Position numbers and translations under genes: made by a program. A DNA stretch of 64,000 nucleotides. It comes from Apostichopus japonicus (Eukaryota; Echinodermata; Holothuroidea; Aspidochirotida; Stichopodidae). Location of the stretch: contig NC_092565.1 in the NCBI RefSeq assembly GCF_037975245.1, positions 14,043,499 to 14,107,498 of the forward strand. Reading direction: 5' to 3'. The notes beneath the pieces were generated by a model. It saw only the letters and a list, made by a program, of their open reading frames with translations. It was not told the origin of the DNA and did not search any database. Positions 26,001 to 41,000 of the stretch are shown here, in pieces. Every line of letters starts with the position of its first letter. The stretch's first letter is position 1.

Positions 26001-29000
26001 TCATAAGCCATTTGGCTTCTTCCACAAGTGACTGATAATTAGCATCGTAAAAGATTTAACTGCCTTCCAGCCTGACTTAAGTTGGGCAAAAGAAAAATAG
26101 ACACAACCGATTTATTCTGATGATCATATTCTGATGATATTAAAATTTACTTCAACACAACTTTCTCTTGTATGTCTGAAGTGTTCATTTAGAATCCAAA
26201 CCACATCCAGTCCCATCTGGTGTGGATTTAATGCAGGAGGGGTGGGGGATGGGGGCTTGGCTGAAATACTGACCCAAAAAGATTGATTGAGTATCACTTA
26301 GTACTGTAAACAGGATAGACTATCCAATTCTGACATCATTACATGAAATGTTTTTGCTGTTATATGGATATCGACTTTACAGCCTGCAGATTGAATAGAA
26401 AGAAAAATCGGAATTGAATTTCCAAACTCCCAAGTCGTTTGTAAACATACTGTAAATGATGTATGATACTTCAAAGTAAACATTTTTAATGACATTGTCA
26501 GATGTATGTGTGCATTGTGACCAGAGTGATTTCTTGCCTGTCATAGTACAAGCTATTTGTTTGTATACTACATCAGTCTGTATATATACCTACTGTATAT
26601 CAGTAACAGCCTGATCTACAGGTCTCTATGGAGATCAACAGAGATAAACAAATTGATTGAATTGTTACATTTCTGAGCATGATTGCAAAACAGGCTGCAA
26701 TTAACTCTAAGTCTTCTTTGATATATGTTTACCTGACAGCTGCAGTTTGTGTCGAATCTGTCACAAATTCTAGTGGTGATGTTCTCGACAGCGAAAGGAA
26801 AGACAAGTTTATGTATGCAAATGTTTAATGCGTTACTTTACTCCACCGAAATTGACCCAGAAACAATGGAATTAGGCATTGACTAACAAAAAGGTTGGCG
26901 AGTGAAATACAAAGAAACATTAATTATGTTAAATTTGTTGGATGTAAATTTTATACCGAAAAAAGATTTCCGAGGTCATGTGTGTGTACAGTACATCTTT
27001 TGTTCGAATGCTGTAAAGACAATTTGGGGCATTGTTTTCTGGCGGAAATCATATCTAGTGATGTAATGTACATAATTCTGTAGTAAATGAAGCCCTTGTG
27101 TTAGGACAACCATTTTGTACATTAACCTACTGATCATGTTAAACTAATTCAGTTTATATGCAGTGTTTTTCACCATATGGAAGGTTAATGAGCAAGTACA
27201 GTAACTAACAAGTTCTATTGATTCTTGGCCACCTAGACATATTGTACTATTATAAATTAAATCACATGTGAAACAAAGTATCAAAAAAAAAATCAACTTT
27301 TATTACCTTTACTTTGAAATGAAATGAAAATTGTCTGAAATTTTATTACTTGAAAATTTTGAATAGCATAGAAAATGTTTCCAAATCTTTTCAAATATCT
27401 GAATTAAGTTCAAACTATATCAAATTAGTTTAAATGAATTGTTGTGTCATTGTTCAGTTCAGTGTATGTATTTGTTTTTCTTTTGTCTTTTGGCAATCTT
27501 CATTGTTGATTGGAAAGCTGGTCAAAATGTCTTCAGTCTGTAAAGTTTCACCATGGTTACCATTTGAGCAGTCTTAATTTTTCCACCGATCCAGATGAGG
27601 GTCTGTTTTCAAGGATGATGTATATTACCACATTTATGGCCAAAATTGAGAGGTTACCAAGATACCGAGAATTGTACTCGTGAAATACCCCAGCTTTGCT
27701 CAACTTACAGGGAATGGCTTATGTGTTACTCTTGGTTTGTGAAAATAAAGATGCAATTGGGCCGGGAAAAAAAGAAGTTGAAATTCACAAAACTGAGTTC
27801 GATATTCAAACAGCTGTTTCCATTTCATTACCAAAGTTTCTTGTACTAAACCTTTGAATGATGCACATGCATTTCTGAAACCTGACGAGCGGGTTTGACG
27901 TTGAGTTGTTGGATACATATTTTTTGGAACGTGCCAATATTTAGTGGTAAAAGAAGGGTTAAAAAAGATGGACAACATTTTAACTGTAACACTTTAGATT
28001 TATAAGTAACTACTCTATCTGGCTGAATTTTGATTTTCACCGATGAAAGTAAGCAGAGGATACGATGTCTCTGTCATCCATAAGATAAATTCGTCGTACT
28101 CTATCGCAGCAAGTTTTCTAATTGCAATCTTGTCAATTTAGTTTGTTCCTCTATTAACTCTCTCCAATCTACAAGATTCCAATGGATGTAAATCACACTA
28201 GAAAACCAGTTGTAAGCCTTGGGGATGGTAGATTTGGAAGGAAGAGGTAGTACTGTAGGTGTTGACCCTAATGTGGGTCAGTGGGGGCGCAGTGCTTATA
28301 TGTTACCAACTGTTGTAGGCTAGGTAGATTGAGTGCATTAGTAGAATAGAGACTATTAATTATCGCTGTTTGTAAATCCCCAAAGCCAGTAAGTTTTGTG
28401 GAATTTGTTTTGTTCCCCCCCTCTTTAACTCTCTCCAATCTACATTTGTACTTTCCCATCTATCTAAGCTAGTACATGACTGGAAATGTTTTGATGGATA
28501 ATGCAATAGATCTTTGTTACAGTTTAGTCAGTTAATGGCCCGTAATGAAGGTTTGACACATAAAATTGGTAGAAAATAAGGTTATTGACATTTTCAGCAG
28601 TTAATCAATTTAACAGAGTACCAGTGGTATTTCTGATTTTAATTTTCTTGTGGGTTAGTCATTATTATGTAGAGCCATGAAACCTGTCTGTAAGGCCAGA
28701 GAGTTCCATCTTGTGGAGAGAGATTTGACATTTAACTTGCCACTCCTCTCACAGAACAAAAATATGGTTCAAATCTGTTTCTTGTTACTAAACATCTTGT
28801 TTGTTTAAGTTATGTATTCCAGAATTTCTCTGCCTTCCCTGTACAGTAAGTTTAAGTAATCAAGAAGAAAAACAAGTTATTTAATGTTAAAATAGTTTCT
28901 TCTAACTATGTGACTTATTTGTTTTCCATATAATTCTGTTTACAAATGAAGGTGAAAATATACATCTGGATCTTGTTATTGGGATCTTTGTATACAGAGG

Positions 29001-32000
29001 TCATGTTCTTTGAGACTATAAATAATATCACTACACCACACAGAGTTCTTCATAGACTTGTTATATCATCTTCATAACTAGAGGCCAGTTTGCTGGTTTT
29101 CTCGTGCCCTCGCCTCTGTTAATAATAAACGTCATATAAACTATGATCCATCTCGTATTACACCCTATCTTCATAAGGTCATTACTGTTTGTAATGAATG
29201 TACCCTGGAAGGGTTATACGTCGTCTTTGCCTGATTTCGTTGCATCTGATTAGCCATGGGGCCCCATTTCAAAATACATCAACTGGTACGGTCGTCGGTC
29301 GTAGCTGATCAAGATTCGATTCGACATCGATCTCCGACCATCGAGCCCATTCAGACGTTAGATCCGTTTCTCTGCTCTCAAGAAATGACCCTTGTATCCA
29401 TCCCTTGGGGGGTTAGTCGTAGATGATTCAAATTTCAGTTAGTCATGGATATACCTTACATCCTCTTTGTCGGCATGGCAACATAACCTTGTTTTATAAA
29501 AAGAAAGAAAGAAATTACAACAGAAGTGGTGACAACATGAAGGAACAGGTAATTCATAGACAACCAAATGACACAACATAGAAACAGAAAATGAATTGAC
29601 CAGATTCACATGAAGACCTATTCCTGTTCCTGTGTCCACCAGCCAAATTGAGCCATTCTCTGTTTAACCTAAGGTAAATTTTCCATTTCCATGGTGATGA
29701 AACAGTTTCTGAGCTGATAGTGGCAACCTTTCTTCAGTTCATCTGCCAGGATCTTTACTTTAGTAATCAATCAGACCTTGGTCTGGAAGGATTCTCCTAA
29801 TCCGATGGATTAGATTTATTTTTCTGATGACCATAGATGCGTGGTCAGAATGACCTCCTGGTGAATGGACTTTTGGAGACAGCTTAGGCAATGCTTTATT
29901 TTAAGATCTCCACTGCATGTAACTCTGAGGCATCCCTTCTGTTGCAATATGTACTGTACCTGTGATAGGATACACATTTAGTTATATGAAGGTACAGCTG
30001 AATATTGCAACTTTTGATTATATATCGTACTATTGTATGGTACTATTGTAGTGGACTGTTGAATATTCAGTGAATTTTTATTTAAACCATCATGCACAGT
30101 TATCTTCGGCTTTCATGTTGCACCCAGTTACCATGTGATTCTCTCTGTTTAGCTTAAATAGCATTTTGACCACTTCAACTTGCTATATTGGTATAAAGTT
30201 TAATTAATAAAAAATAGCATTGTGGAATTTTATCATCTTACATCTTGAATATTGAAATTGTGAGTTTTACTTAAAATCCAAAACCACACCTGACTTTGAT
30301 GGATGCATGAGGGTCTCCTTGAAGAACTAGAAAACTAAGTGTTAGACTAACATCCTCTGAAGAGAAGGGGGTGGGGAATGGGTGGGAGAAGAGAAAATGG
30401 GTGGAAGAAGTGGAAATGTGTGGGGAAAGTTGTAAGGAAAAGATATAAGGGAAGGGGGGGGGGGGAATTGAGAGGCAAGGGGTGCATATTGCTGTTTGAG
30501 CTCCTGTCTGTGTGATACATTTGTGAGAAGGGATAGGTTAGACATTTGAACTGATTCTGTGCCCTTGCGTCCTCATAGTGTTGAGTGTTGTATTAAAAGC
30601 ATAAACAGTTTGATGATGACAATTGTGACAATACAGATAGAGATGGTATGTGTCCATAGATGCATAACACTGTACAACAAGAGATAAATTTAGTTTGCTA
30701 CAGATTGTCAGCTAAAATTGCTGTTGCTATTGTTGTTAGTTCCCATGGAAGGGTTGCTCATAGGATGATGATGATGTCATAATCACCGATGGTGGTTTGA
30801 TTCCTGTGATTCAAGGATTTCTTAATATGAAACTCTCTGTGGAGCAGATAGCATCAGTTTAAAACATCATGTCCATGAATATATTTATGTTGTTTTCAAT
30901 CCAACTATTGGGGTACCTTTAAGGGATGTAGATAAATCTATGAAAAACTGAAAAGGTCATTCTATTGTTTAAAAAAGAAAAAATGCATGAAATTACAGTT
31001 TGCACCACAATTTGTATAGCAGCCAGACATGAAGGATAGAAATATTGTTCTTTTTTTCATTTTTTTTTTCATTTTGTTAATCCATTGACAGACTTGTCAT
31101 GTAATCAACAAGTTTGACATTTTCTGCTCTGTTAAACTAGTGTATGCCAGAGCTAGTATATGAATAAAGGTTTTCATGCCTTTCATTTTATTTTGTAAAC
31201 CTATCATCACAGTCATATAGAAATGACATTTTAAACTAAAGCAGGCCAGCTATTTTGAAATTTCAATTGCAGGCCATGTGAAATAATTGGTAATCAAAGT
31301 GTTAAGTAGAAACTCTTATTTCACCATCAATATTTTACAAAGTTTAACTATATCTGTGCAAGTCATGAAATTTGGAAGTGACTAGAATGACAGTATGAAC
31401 TAATAACTTCCCTGACCAATACAGATGCCCAGCAAATCTCTCAGTCAAAGTCATTACCTTAAAACGAAACTGGATGAGTCTCAAACTAATTACTTGCGAG
31501 ATTTCTGATGCAAACTGAAAGCCGAAAGTTGTTTTGAGCCCAAAAGCTATCATATTACTTCGCTCCTCTCTTACCTGTCTTCCACTCCACAATTGCACTT
31601 TCCTATTTACCTAACTACACATTAGGAAACGTTTTAGCACTGCGCCCTCGCTCCCTGGGCAATGCCCACTAATTCCTCCTTCCGTATCTACCACCCAGAA
31701 GTTACTACACATGTTTTTCCGCAAAATTCTCTGTTTACAAGACATAACTTTTTGAGTGAATATGTGCATATAAAGATTAACAAGTAATTTTAAATAAGTT
31801 CACTACCCGATGACTTTGAATGCTTCAACAAACACCAAACAGCTAGTACTTTAAAACTGTATCATGTTATAATTTAATAACTTTATATAGCATTTTTGTC
31901 ATATTTTGTCCTACAGATTCCTCATTTGTTGAATTCTTAAACACAAAAGACATGTTACCGATCAAATCTCGCATGTGCTTCCTGCACATCAACGCCCCCG

Positions 32001-35000
32001 GTCAGCAGGACCACTGTGAGAAATTGGCAGATAAGTGAGTATATATTTATTACTTTGTTACACATTAGGTGGGCACAGCATACATGTGGCCTATGTGTGT
32101 TCATATTTTTCCACATAGTTTACACCAAAGGTGGGCACAGTACATGTGGCCTATGTATGTATTCATTTTCTCTCTGGCCCGAAAGGTTTTCAAAACCCTA
32201 TTAAAACTGCCTGCAGAACCAAATAATATAGGAACAATACTTTTACCAAAGAACTTCACTTAAGTTTTGAGAAAGTTTGTTATAAAATGGCCTTCGTGTG
32301 ATAGGAGATTTCAAGGTAATAGAAGAACGATTCATTCTTATAATTCTCAGGTAATGATATATTCCTGTTTTAGTCAAGGGAATTGAGACATCTGTAAACT
32401 GTTCAGGCCTGCGGATTGGTTGAAAAGATTCACTGTGTACTAGCAAGTTCAATTTTGTGTCCACACCTGGTTTGCACATTCTCATAAGTACGTAGGAAAT
32501 TCAGTAACCATGGGTGACCATTATCTGACCTTCTAGCATACTCGGGAGGGGGAGGGGGGAATACTGGTGACCTTTGAAGCACCAAGCTGTCCATGTCTCC
32601 CTATGATCCTATTCCTTTCTCCCCCCCCCCCCCTATGCTTGAAACTTGCAGCAAGACTGACAATAAATTTGGATTGGCATGACAGATCTCGTTTTAGTTA
32701 CATCTCAAAGACAAAAGAAGCTCATTAGATTACCTAGGATTCCCATTTTAAGATTTAAGCAACAAAAAACAGAAATTTTCTTCTCCTTGAAACCTTTTGG
32801 TGTGAAACATGTCTCATAAAAAGTGTTTGATCATAGTAAACTGTTTTAAGGCTGGTTTTATAGCCGTTTGAAACCTGCAAAATTTGTGAGATTATATATG
32901 GGTTTGATGAGTGTAAGCAATACCAGCAATACCAGGGTTTGCATTGGACACAATGAGTGGATGGCTTATCTCAGTCTGTGAATAAAACCTGGTAAAAGAA
33001 GCCATCATCTTCTCCAAGTAGATTAATTTTCAGACACGGCCTTCGCTCACAGAATTGTTTGTAAAGATCTAGCTTTGGCACTATGTGTAACATAATAGCT
33101 ATCCCTACAGTTAAAAAGACTGAAGGAAGACCTGTGAGCCAACCACGCTTATGGTAGCATTAAAGGTTTCTTTACAGAGAGATGGTAGATTTGTATGAGA
33201 AATGACACAATTCTGTTAAACCTTACCAAGAATGATAGTTTGCTGATTGCTTACATATTGGCAAGTGAAGCAAATTTTGTCTTTATTAGTCATGATCTCA
33301 TTTTGATGACAAATAGAAGAAATCATTCCCTTCCCTCCTTGCCCCTCTCCCCGACAACGGGCACGAAATTGTCCAATCATACAACTAAAAAGTTCATGAT
33401 AGGTAGCATAATTTACGATAGGTACCATATATATATAGAATAAAATGGTAAGTTGCTTCAATTTATGACATAGATATGACATTGTATTGAAAAGACAGTG
33501 ATGACTTTCAGGGATTTACAGTTGACGACAGAACAGTGTTTGTATCCAACCCCAAAGCGGAGAAGATGCATGTGATCATGAGACAATGAATTTCAGTGGC
33601 AAGCTGCTACTTGGCCAACCTTCACAAAACAGTTGTTGTGGACTGTGTTGATCCGTGCTAGCGATGTGTTTGAGTTATATTTCTCGATGACCTTTGACTC
33701 ATACAGTGTTACAATCTCATTACAGTATATAGTAAGTGCTGATAGTTTTTGAAAAGTGCTCAAGATATAAAAGCAGTTACTGCTTTACCAGAGAACTACT
33801 TCATGCAGAGTAATAAAGCAACCAGCAAAGGCAGACTTAAAACAAGACAGAACTAAGTGCTGGTAGCTTGGGTGCAGTAGTTTGTTGTTTACAAAAGACA
33901 AAACAACAACTCAACTGCCTATTTATTGTTTCATAAAATGTGAGGACTTTGTCAAACACTTTATATCTTAATTTACTTAAGTAGCATCTCTTGGTACTTT
34001 ACCTAGTGAACTGTGGCAGCAGCTGCTTGCTTGTGGTGGTTTTATTTTCATATTGCAGCATGCATATATGTACAGGACATGGTATTCATTCACATTGTAA
34101 GTTTGTTGCATATGTTTAATAACTGTCAAAAAGAATTTGATAAATTTCATAGAAAATAGCATCCTACTAAAAAATATTTGCCAAGCCTGACCTATATTTT
34201 ACACGAAGAACTCAGTAAAATTTGTGTCTGTGGTTAACTGATTAAGGCAAACTTATCAGTTAAGGGTAGCTTGTTGGAGAAATGACTTGATAGCATCCAT
34301 TAACATCACCTCACCTAAAGCTAGTCATTTCAAGTCATGTTGATATCTGTAGGCATTCATGATGCTGTACACAATATTATCAGGTTACCAATATATTCAT
34401 TGCATTATGGCTCTGGAATCTGGTAAAGAGTTGCCAAAGGACATAACATTTTCTTTAAAAGAAAACCAGCAAAGGTAAAAGAGTTGAAGCACCCTTTCAT
34501 AGGGTACATCCTCTCCAGCTGCAATTAGTTTCTTGCTTCAAACCCTACCAGACTACGTTCTCATGATGCATTCAGAATTGTCACTTGGTAGGCTCCAAAG
34601 ATTTAATTCTTGGTACAAAATGCAGTAGTCAGCCATTTAGCTAATGAGCAATATTTGTTCACCTCAGCTGTTTTGATTTTGACTTTTATATGCTTTGATC
34701 TCCCTCAGTTTCTGAGATAGTTTGAAACATTTTTAAGTACACCCTTCTTCCATCAGAAGTGGTCAGTATAGATCTGCATGGTGGTTCATCGTGAATTGAA
34801 GCAAACATTCAACCATCTTCATAAATCTCAGAACATGTGTCAAAAAGAAAACGGTATAGGCATCATAATGTAGATATCTAAACCTGGAGGTCTCTCTACA
34901 GAGCAGGAAATTGCACCAACCACAGAGGGTCGTGTGACATGCTCCCAGGCACTACTAACGTATTATTTAACCCTTAACGTATGATTTGACCAGGTAAGTT

Positions 35001-38000
35001 TGACGGAATGAGAGTTTTCGTAGACAATAAATTGCCACTTAAACAAGCGTTTACGCTAAATTTGAGAATAATTGGCATTAATTGCTAGGGTGTGGATGAT
35101 AATGATGTTGATATTTACTTTCTCTGTGTCAGAAATGCATTGACCCTGTCTACTTTTGAGCTAGTTACCTCCAAAAATGGCAATGAATCCTGTAGTCTGC
35201 TTCTCATGTCTATGTACATTGTGTACAGTCCTGGTAAGCTACTTGCGTTACAGCTGTGATATCGATTGTTTGAACGAAAATACTCCGAATAGCAATTTTG
35301 GAATTGAAAATTATGGTAAACAATTGAAAAAATGTACCACTTAGCTAGATTGCATTGTTCACTTACAGTAGCTTCACCAGGAATGCGGTAGCTACAGTAT
35401 ATGAGTTCATGACATTAGTTGTAGAATACACGTTCAAGGAGTACTATAAGAGTTGATTGCTACAAAAGAGCACGTCACATGACCCTCCATGGTTGGTACA
35501 TTGTTTTGCGCGTCTGCTAATTAACATAGTCTGTCCAAGTTTCAGTTTACGTGATGACTGTAAGTTCACTAACGGTAAATAATTAGCTATAATCTAGATG
35601 GTTCTGCTGTACTTTCCTTAGCAACAGCTTCTTCCTCTGACTCTTCTTAGATTTAGGCGGTGGTTAGCTGCTGTAGACTATCCTATCCACTTCGCACTGC
35701 CGACTCTGATCCGTACAGTAAATGCTCCCAAAGTCATTTTCACGAAGGACAGCAACTTGTAGATCATGCAGACACAGTTACATCCATGAAAAATAGGCCA
35801 ACCTTTCTACTTATTGATTCGGTGCACTCTTAATTTATTTTTTTCTTCTTTTTTTCCCCGTTGGTTACAGGGGTTGTTCTCTTAATTGGTCACATGACGA
35901 GATACTGAGATTTATCATGTACCTTGAAAAGTGTTAAATGTTTTATAATTTAATTATGTTTTCTTTATTGATTTGATACTATATCATGCTTCACCAAATG
36001 CCCAATTATTTTGAGTAATTTTGGGAATCAACAACATCACCTTCACGGATGTTAACTCTTGCATATTTATGTGGGGAGCTGGTTGTGTATACATTGTAAC
36101 ATTGTCTCTCTCTCCCGCTAGGTACAGTAGCTCTATTTGTTCAAATTGTCTGCAAGAGCAGAAATATTTTGTGCACACTTGTATGCAAACAATGCAGTTA
36201 CGTTTGTGAGTCAAAATGGAATAAGCCTGATGTGGGAGGACAGTGCATTATGAGGGTCATCTCATGCTGAGATTTGTAAAATTGAAATTGTAGCTGAAAG
36301 TGGCCTTAACTTGGTAATGAGTGAGGAAGCCATTATTTAGCTCTATCGTAACTATATTGTTGTAGCGTAAATATGGGACTATTGGAAGTCTTTTCTGGTG
36401 TATACTGATGTTTATAGATTTAACATTTTGAGATCATGTGAATTTGAGTTCATACGAGAAAGGCGCACAGTTACGATCTGTTGAACTGACTAGATTCATC
36501 TCTGTACAACAAAACTACTTGAAACAGGATAGCAGATACAGCAGAATTGAAGAACGTTGTTATTTTGGTTGATTTTAATAAGTTTCTGTTTTTATTTTTC
36601 TTCAGCTATCACTACCCCACAATGCAACAGCTGGCAGATGTTGTTCCATACATTCTGAAGGAAGTTGGGTAAGACTGCAGAGTAGAGTAGTAAATATTGC
36701 TGAAATATCGCATGAATGATGAATCATAAGATAATGAGGCTCTAGATCCAGGTAGTTCAGCTAAGTGCAATAAACACTGATCTTAAATAAAATGCGAGAT
36801 ATTCAGGAAAACCACTTCACTTGCGATCTAGATAGAGATATTTATTGCATCAAAATTCAAGTTAAGCATGGCAATTACTTACAATAAAAATATAAAATTG
36901 TATCGTAGTAAAAGCCGAAGCCAAAATTCTTCCTTGTCACAATTGCAATTAGGGATTAACCTTCTAACATGTTGTCCCGGCTATTGGAACAAGTAAGTTA
37001 ATGACCAAGTCACTTAACTACCATGTTAAAAAAAAAGGCACTCCAGAAAAATCACCTGGCCGCGCACGTGTGTGTTCTCAATGTTTCAGTGTACAGTAAT
37101 GCTGCTTACATCAAGGTAAATTATTCAAACATGAAAGAGCTTTATTAGACCCTAGCTGAAACTACTTTCTCCCTTACTTTTCGTGACAAGAACCTCTAAA
37201 GTTGTCAGTGAAATTTTAGCTTGTGAAGGGAATCAGTATTAGGCTAGAATAAACCACTGACACCAGTGTTTCCTGTACTATAGTAAGAGGCCTATATGCC
37301 ATAATATATAGACTACTGAACATGTGGTCAGAGAGGTGAAAGTACACGGAAAATCTCCCCCCTCCCACAAACCACCTGAAATGAAACACAAATGCATCTT
37401 TATTTTTGTTATTTCTGATTTACAATCATCAAATAAGCAATTCATAAACATGGAAAATAATCTATACAAGCATTTGGAAGGCATAATATCGCATTACATG
37501 GGGTATCTTATAGTCAAAAATGAGTAAATTGATGACAATTCGATTATCCAAACTTTTTGATTATTCGAACTACCTTCTGGTCCCGACCAGTTGGGATAAC
37601 CAGGGTACTGCTGTATATAGATATACAGTAGTACATGAGATAGCAAGTTATTATGTATAATTGTCACAAGTAAGAATGGCGGCAAGCACAAAAGCTGAAC
37701 CTCTCCTCTATAATGTTGCATTTTGTAAACTATCTCTTTAAAGGTCAAATGGCCATTGATCTCAGGGTAGGTCATATCTGAACGTTGTGGTGATTCCACT
37801 TGCATAATTACGATCTATTCTACTGGTAACGTATCGCTGTTGGATACAAGTCAATGAATCTAACAACAATGGACACGGTAAACAACAGAAAAATAAACAT
37901 AAATTTATACTGGATTGACTCTGTTAAAATAAGATTTCCTCTGGTCTCTTTATTTTGTCGTGTGTCGCACGAGGGGATACAGTTCATTCTGCTGCAGTCC

Positions 38001-41000
38001 ATTAAACCAAGCCGGCGTTTTCTTCCTCTGCTTCTATTTGGGAAATGCCACCTCACTGGGGAATACCATGATTTTATCACAAGATGGTTTGGCATCTTAC
38101 TGCTAATGGCTAAAGAATATCCGCCGTGCAGGGGTTTAGTAAACTTGCTTGGTAATCGAGAAAGTGGTAGCTATAGAGCTGGCTGTATCTAGAAATTTCA
38201 CATTCAGGGGGACAATCAAAGCAGCTCATTTTAATTGAGCTTGTTTGTATAGTTCTTGTACTAAAAATTAGTATAAGAGTTTATTCATTAAACTGGTATT
38301 AACAGTATGTGCCTTTGAAACAGTGAACTTAATTGCATTCATGTACAGTGAGGGTATGTCACCCCTTACATGGGGGGGGGCCTTTCCCTCTGCCGCCTTT
38401 TCCATCCCCAAAATTTTTCAGACATTGTTACTACACAGGCAAGAAAAAATCATATACACTGGCAATATCTAAGCTTGTGGTCGGAAGGACAGAAATGTAG
38501 CACTTTGCATAGATAAGCCTCATTACCCAAACACAAATTTCTCACTTTCCCTTTGCAATTACAACCTTCGAGAAATTTTCCTCACTGGGACATTCAGTCA
38601 TCTTGTGTGTTCCTTCAAAATGTCTGAGAACAATTTGGAGAGTAAAGACCTCCAGGAAAGTACTTTTTGAAAACTTGTAGCAACTATAGCGTGCTATAAT
38701 TTGGGGCCTATACTGACTACCTTTACATCTGTTTCTGTGCAGTGTAGTGATCCCAACTGTAGTATGTATACACAAGGTCATATATCATTGAGCCATAATA
38801 GTCAGTTGTATGTTTATCAAGGGCAACCAGATCAATTTCAAGCTTTAGTACTTCACAGGTAGACAATAGGGTATCAAAGCACAGCCTAAGTAGGATAGAA
38901 AGGATTGTTACAAAATGATTTCATACCATTGTAAACACAGATCTTAGTGATGAACAACTGCCCTAAATAGCCTAGAACCCCAAACAACCTAAGAAAAGTT
39001 TGCCCCCTTAATACTAGATAATCCTAGTTTAAAAATTATGTCTGAGGGAGCTCTCATTTTGTAAATCTGTTAGAGTCTCTAGGATCAGGGAACTGTTTAG
39101 TTTCTCTGCAGAAAATGAACATTGTATTAATACTCACAGAACCACATTTAAGAAATTAAACAACAGGTGGCTTAATGATGTCATATTTAGATTGTCATCA
39201 AGTCTTCACGTGTATGTGTGTATGTATGCGTTTGTTTTGTATTCTGACCGAGGACTTGAACAAAAGAATTCAAGGTCCTTGGATGTGATTTCTAAAGAAT
39301 CACCAAGTCCTTGAAAGAATTCTATTGTTATGGGGTAATGTTAAGGTTAGGGTATGTGGATTTGAACAATGGAAAAAACAATGGGGTCCTCGGTCTGAAT
39401 GTAAAACACACCTGTGAGTATGTGTGCGTTTGTTTTGTATTCTGACCGAGGACTTTAACAAAAGAATTTCAGGTCCTCGGTTGTAATTTCTATAGAATCA
39501 CCACGCCCTCGGAAGAATTCTATTGTATGGGGTATTGTGAAGGTTAGGGTACGTGGATTTGAACAATGGAAAATACAATGGGGTCCTCGGTCTGAATATA
39601 ATACAAACATGTGTGTTTGTGTGTGTGTGACTCACACAAGTTGCTGGCTTAAAAGTCTTGTTGTCATCAAGTAAATGGTAATGAGGATATTGAAACTGTC
39701 ACACATTTAAGAAAATTCAGAATGTAAGAATGTGGGGGAAGCCGGGAGTGACTGGAGGTACAACCATTGGGCGAGGGTGGAATGAGATGGATTTGGTGGG
39801 GAGGAGGAAGGTGGTAAGGTAAATGAAGAATCCTGATTGGTACAGTAACTGAGGTAGTAATGTCACAGGATCAAGGAACATGATATCCCAGCCAGGCCCA
39901 TATAGCAAGGCCGAGACCCTCCTCCCCCCTTCATTTGTCCCACCATCATGTGTAAAAACACTTCATAAGTCACAGAACACAAACATTGTGCACCTCCCTT
40001 AAATACTTGGTGTCCCCCTCCCCCTACTCCTTTCCCGACTCAGAAGTCTATTGAGGCACCTCTATAAAGGAAGGAAGGACTGACGGCTCAGTTCTTACAG
40101 TTGGGGCTATGTTAAGAAACCCTTTCTCCTCGTTCTCTTTCTTTCAGGATCACTGAAAACCATGACCTCATTGGCATTGGAGAGGGTGCTGGTGCTAACA
40201 TCCTTCTCAGGTTTGCTGTAAGTGATTCTCTTATTGTTTGTCTTCTGGCGACTACATGTCAAAAGAAGGGGAAATTTGTGTCCCTGATTCATAAATAAAA
40301 GTCAGAAACAGTTTGCAACTTGGCAAAGCAAAGCTCTTTCCCCTGACAGGAAAAACTAAGTGGAGGGCAACAACAGGATGACCATAATTTGGAAAGTAAA
40401 TTTGATGACTTGGTGTGCTTCCTCCCATTCCCATCTCCTACTATCTATTTAAAACACTGACCCACCAGTTTTAATAGTCGTAGGTACAGCCATAGCTTCC
40501 ATTCACACATATTCGTTCTCTACCCTGCAAGACACAGTATCTCTAAAAAAATATGAACTTAAAAAATAAATGGTTGTTGGAGAAATGTTTGATCACAATT
40601 TTCACAGAAAAGAAAAAAAAAAATAAAGATTGGCGAAACAAAACCTTCAGAAGTAAGACCAGGGGACTTCTTTCTTATTCGTCATCTTTGCCTTATACAA
40701 CTACTACTTCATCTGAACCTCATTATCACATGTCTTCTATACCGCACGTTTGCTTTTTCGAAAACAGCAACTAATAAATATCTCCAGGGATTTTTGGTCG
40801 ATGAAACCAGACCTAAATGTAGGAATACTGCAAATTTACCGACAAAAAATAAAGTCAAAGGAGATCTGGTGACTTCAAAGTATATGTGATTGACAATGAA
40901 GCTGAATAATAAGGAACAACAATAACTACAAGATTATCGGAATAACAAGAAAATACATCCTCCTGTGTTTTATGAATTGTTAATTGTCAACAACTCTGTA

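Larger units (their letters stand above)
36669..40147. other. Intron C-D
   Basis: Contains a pogo/Tigger-like terminal relic, the second copy of the 8850 repeat, and a tandem inverted-terminus element (listed separately). ORFs at 37820-38192 on both strands lack domains. Confidence 0.5.

Noticed and set aside
37820-38192. Overlapping ORFs on both strands (91 and 112 codons)
   Set aside because: No recognisable domain, no splice support, and both strands equally open, which suggests chance or a decayed repeat.
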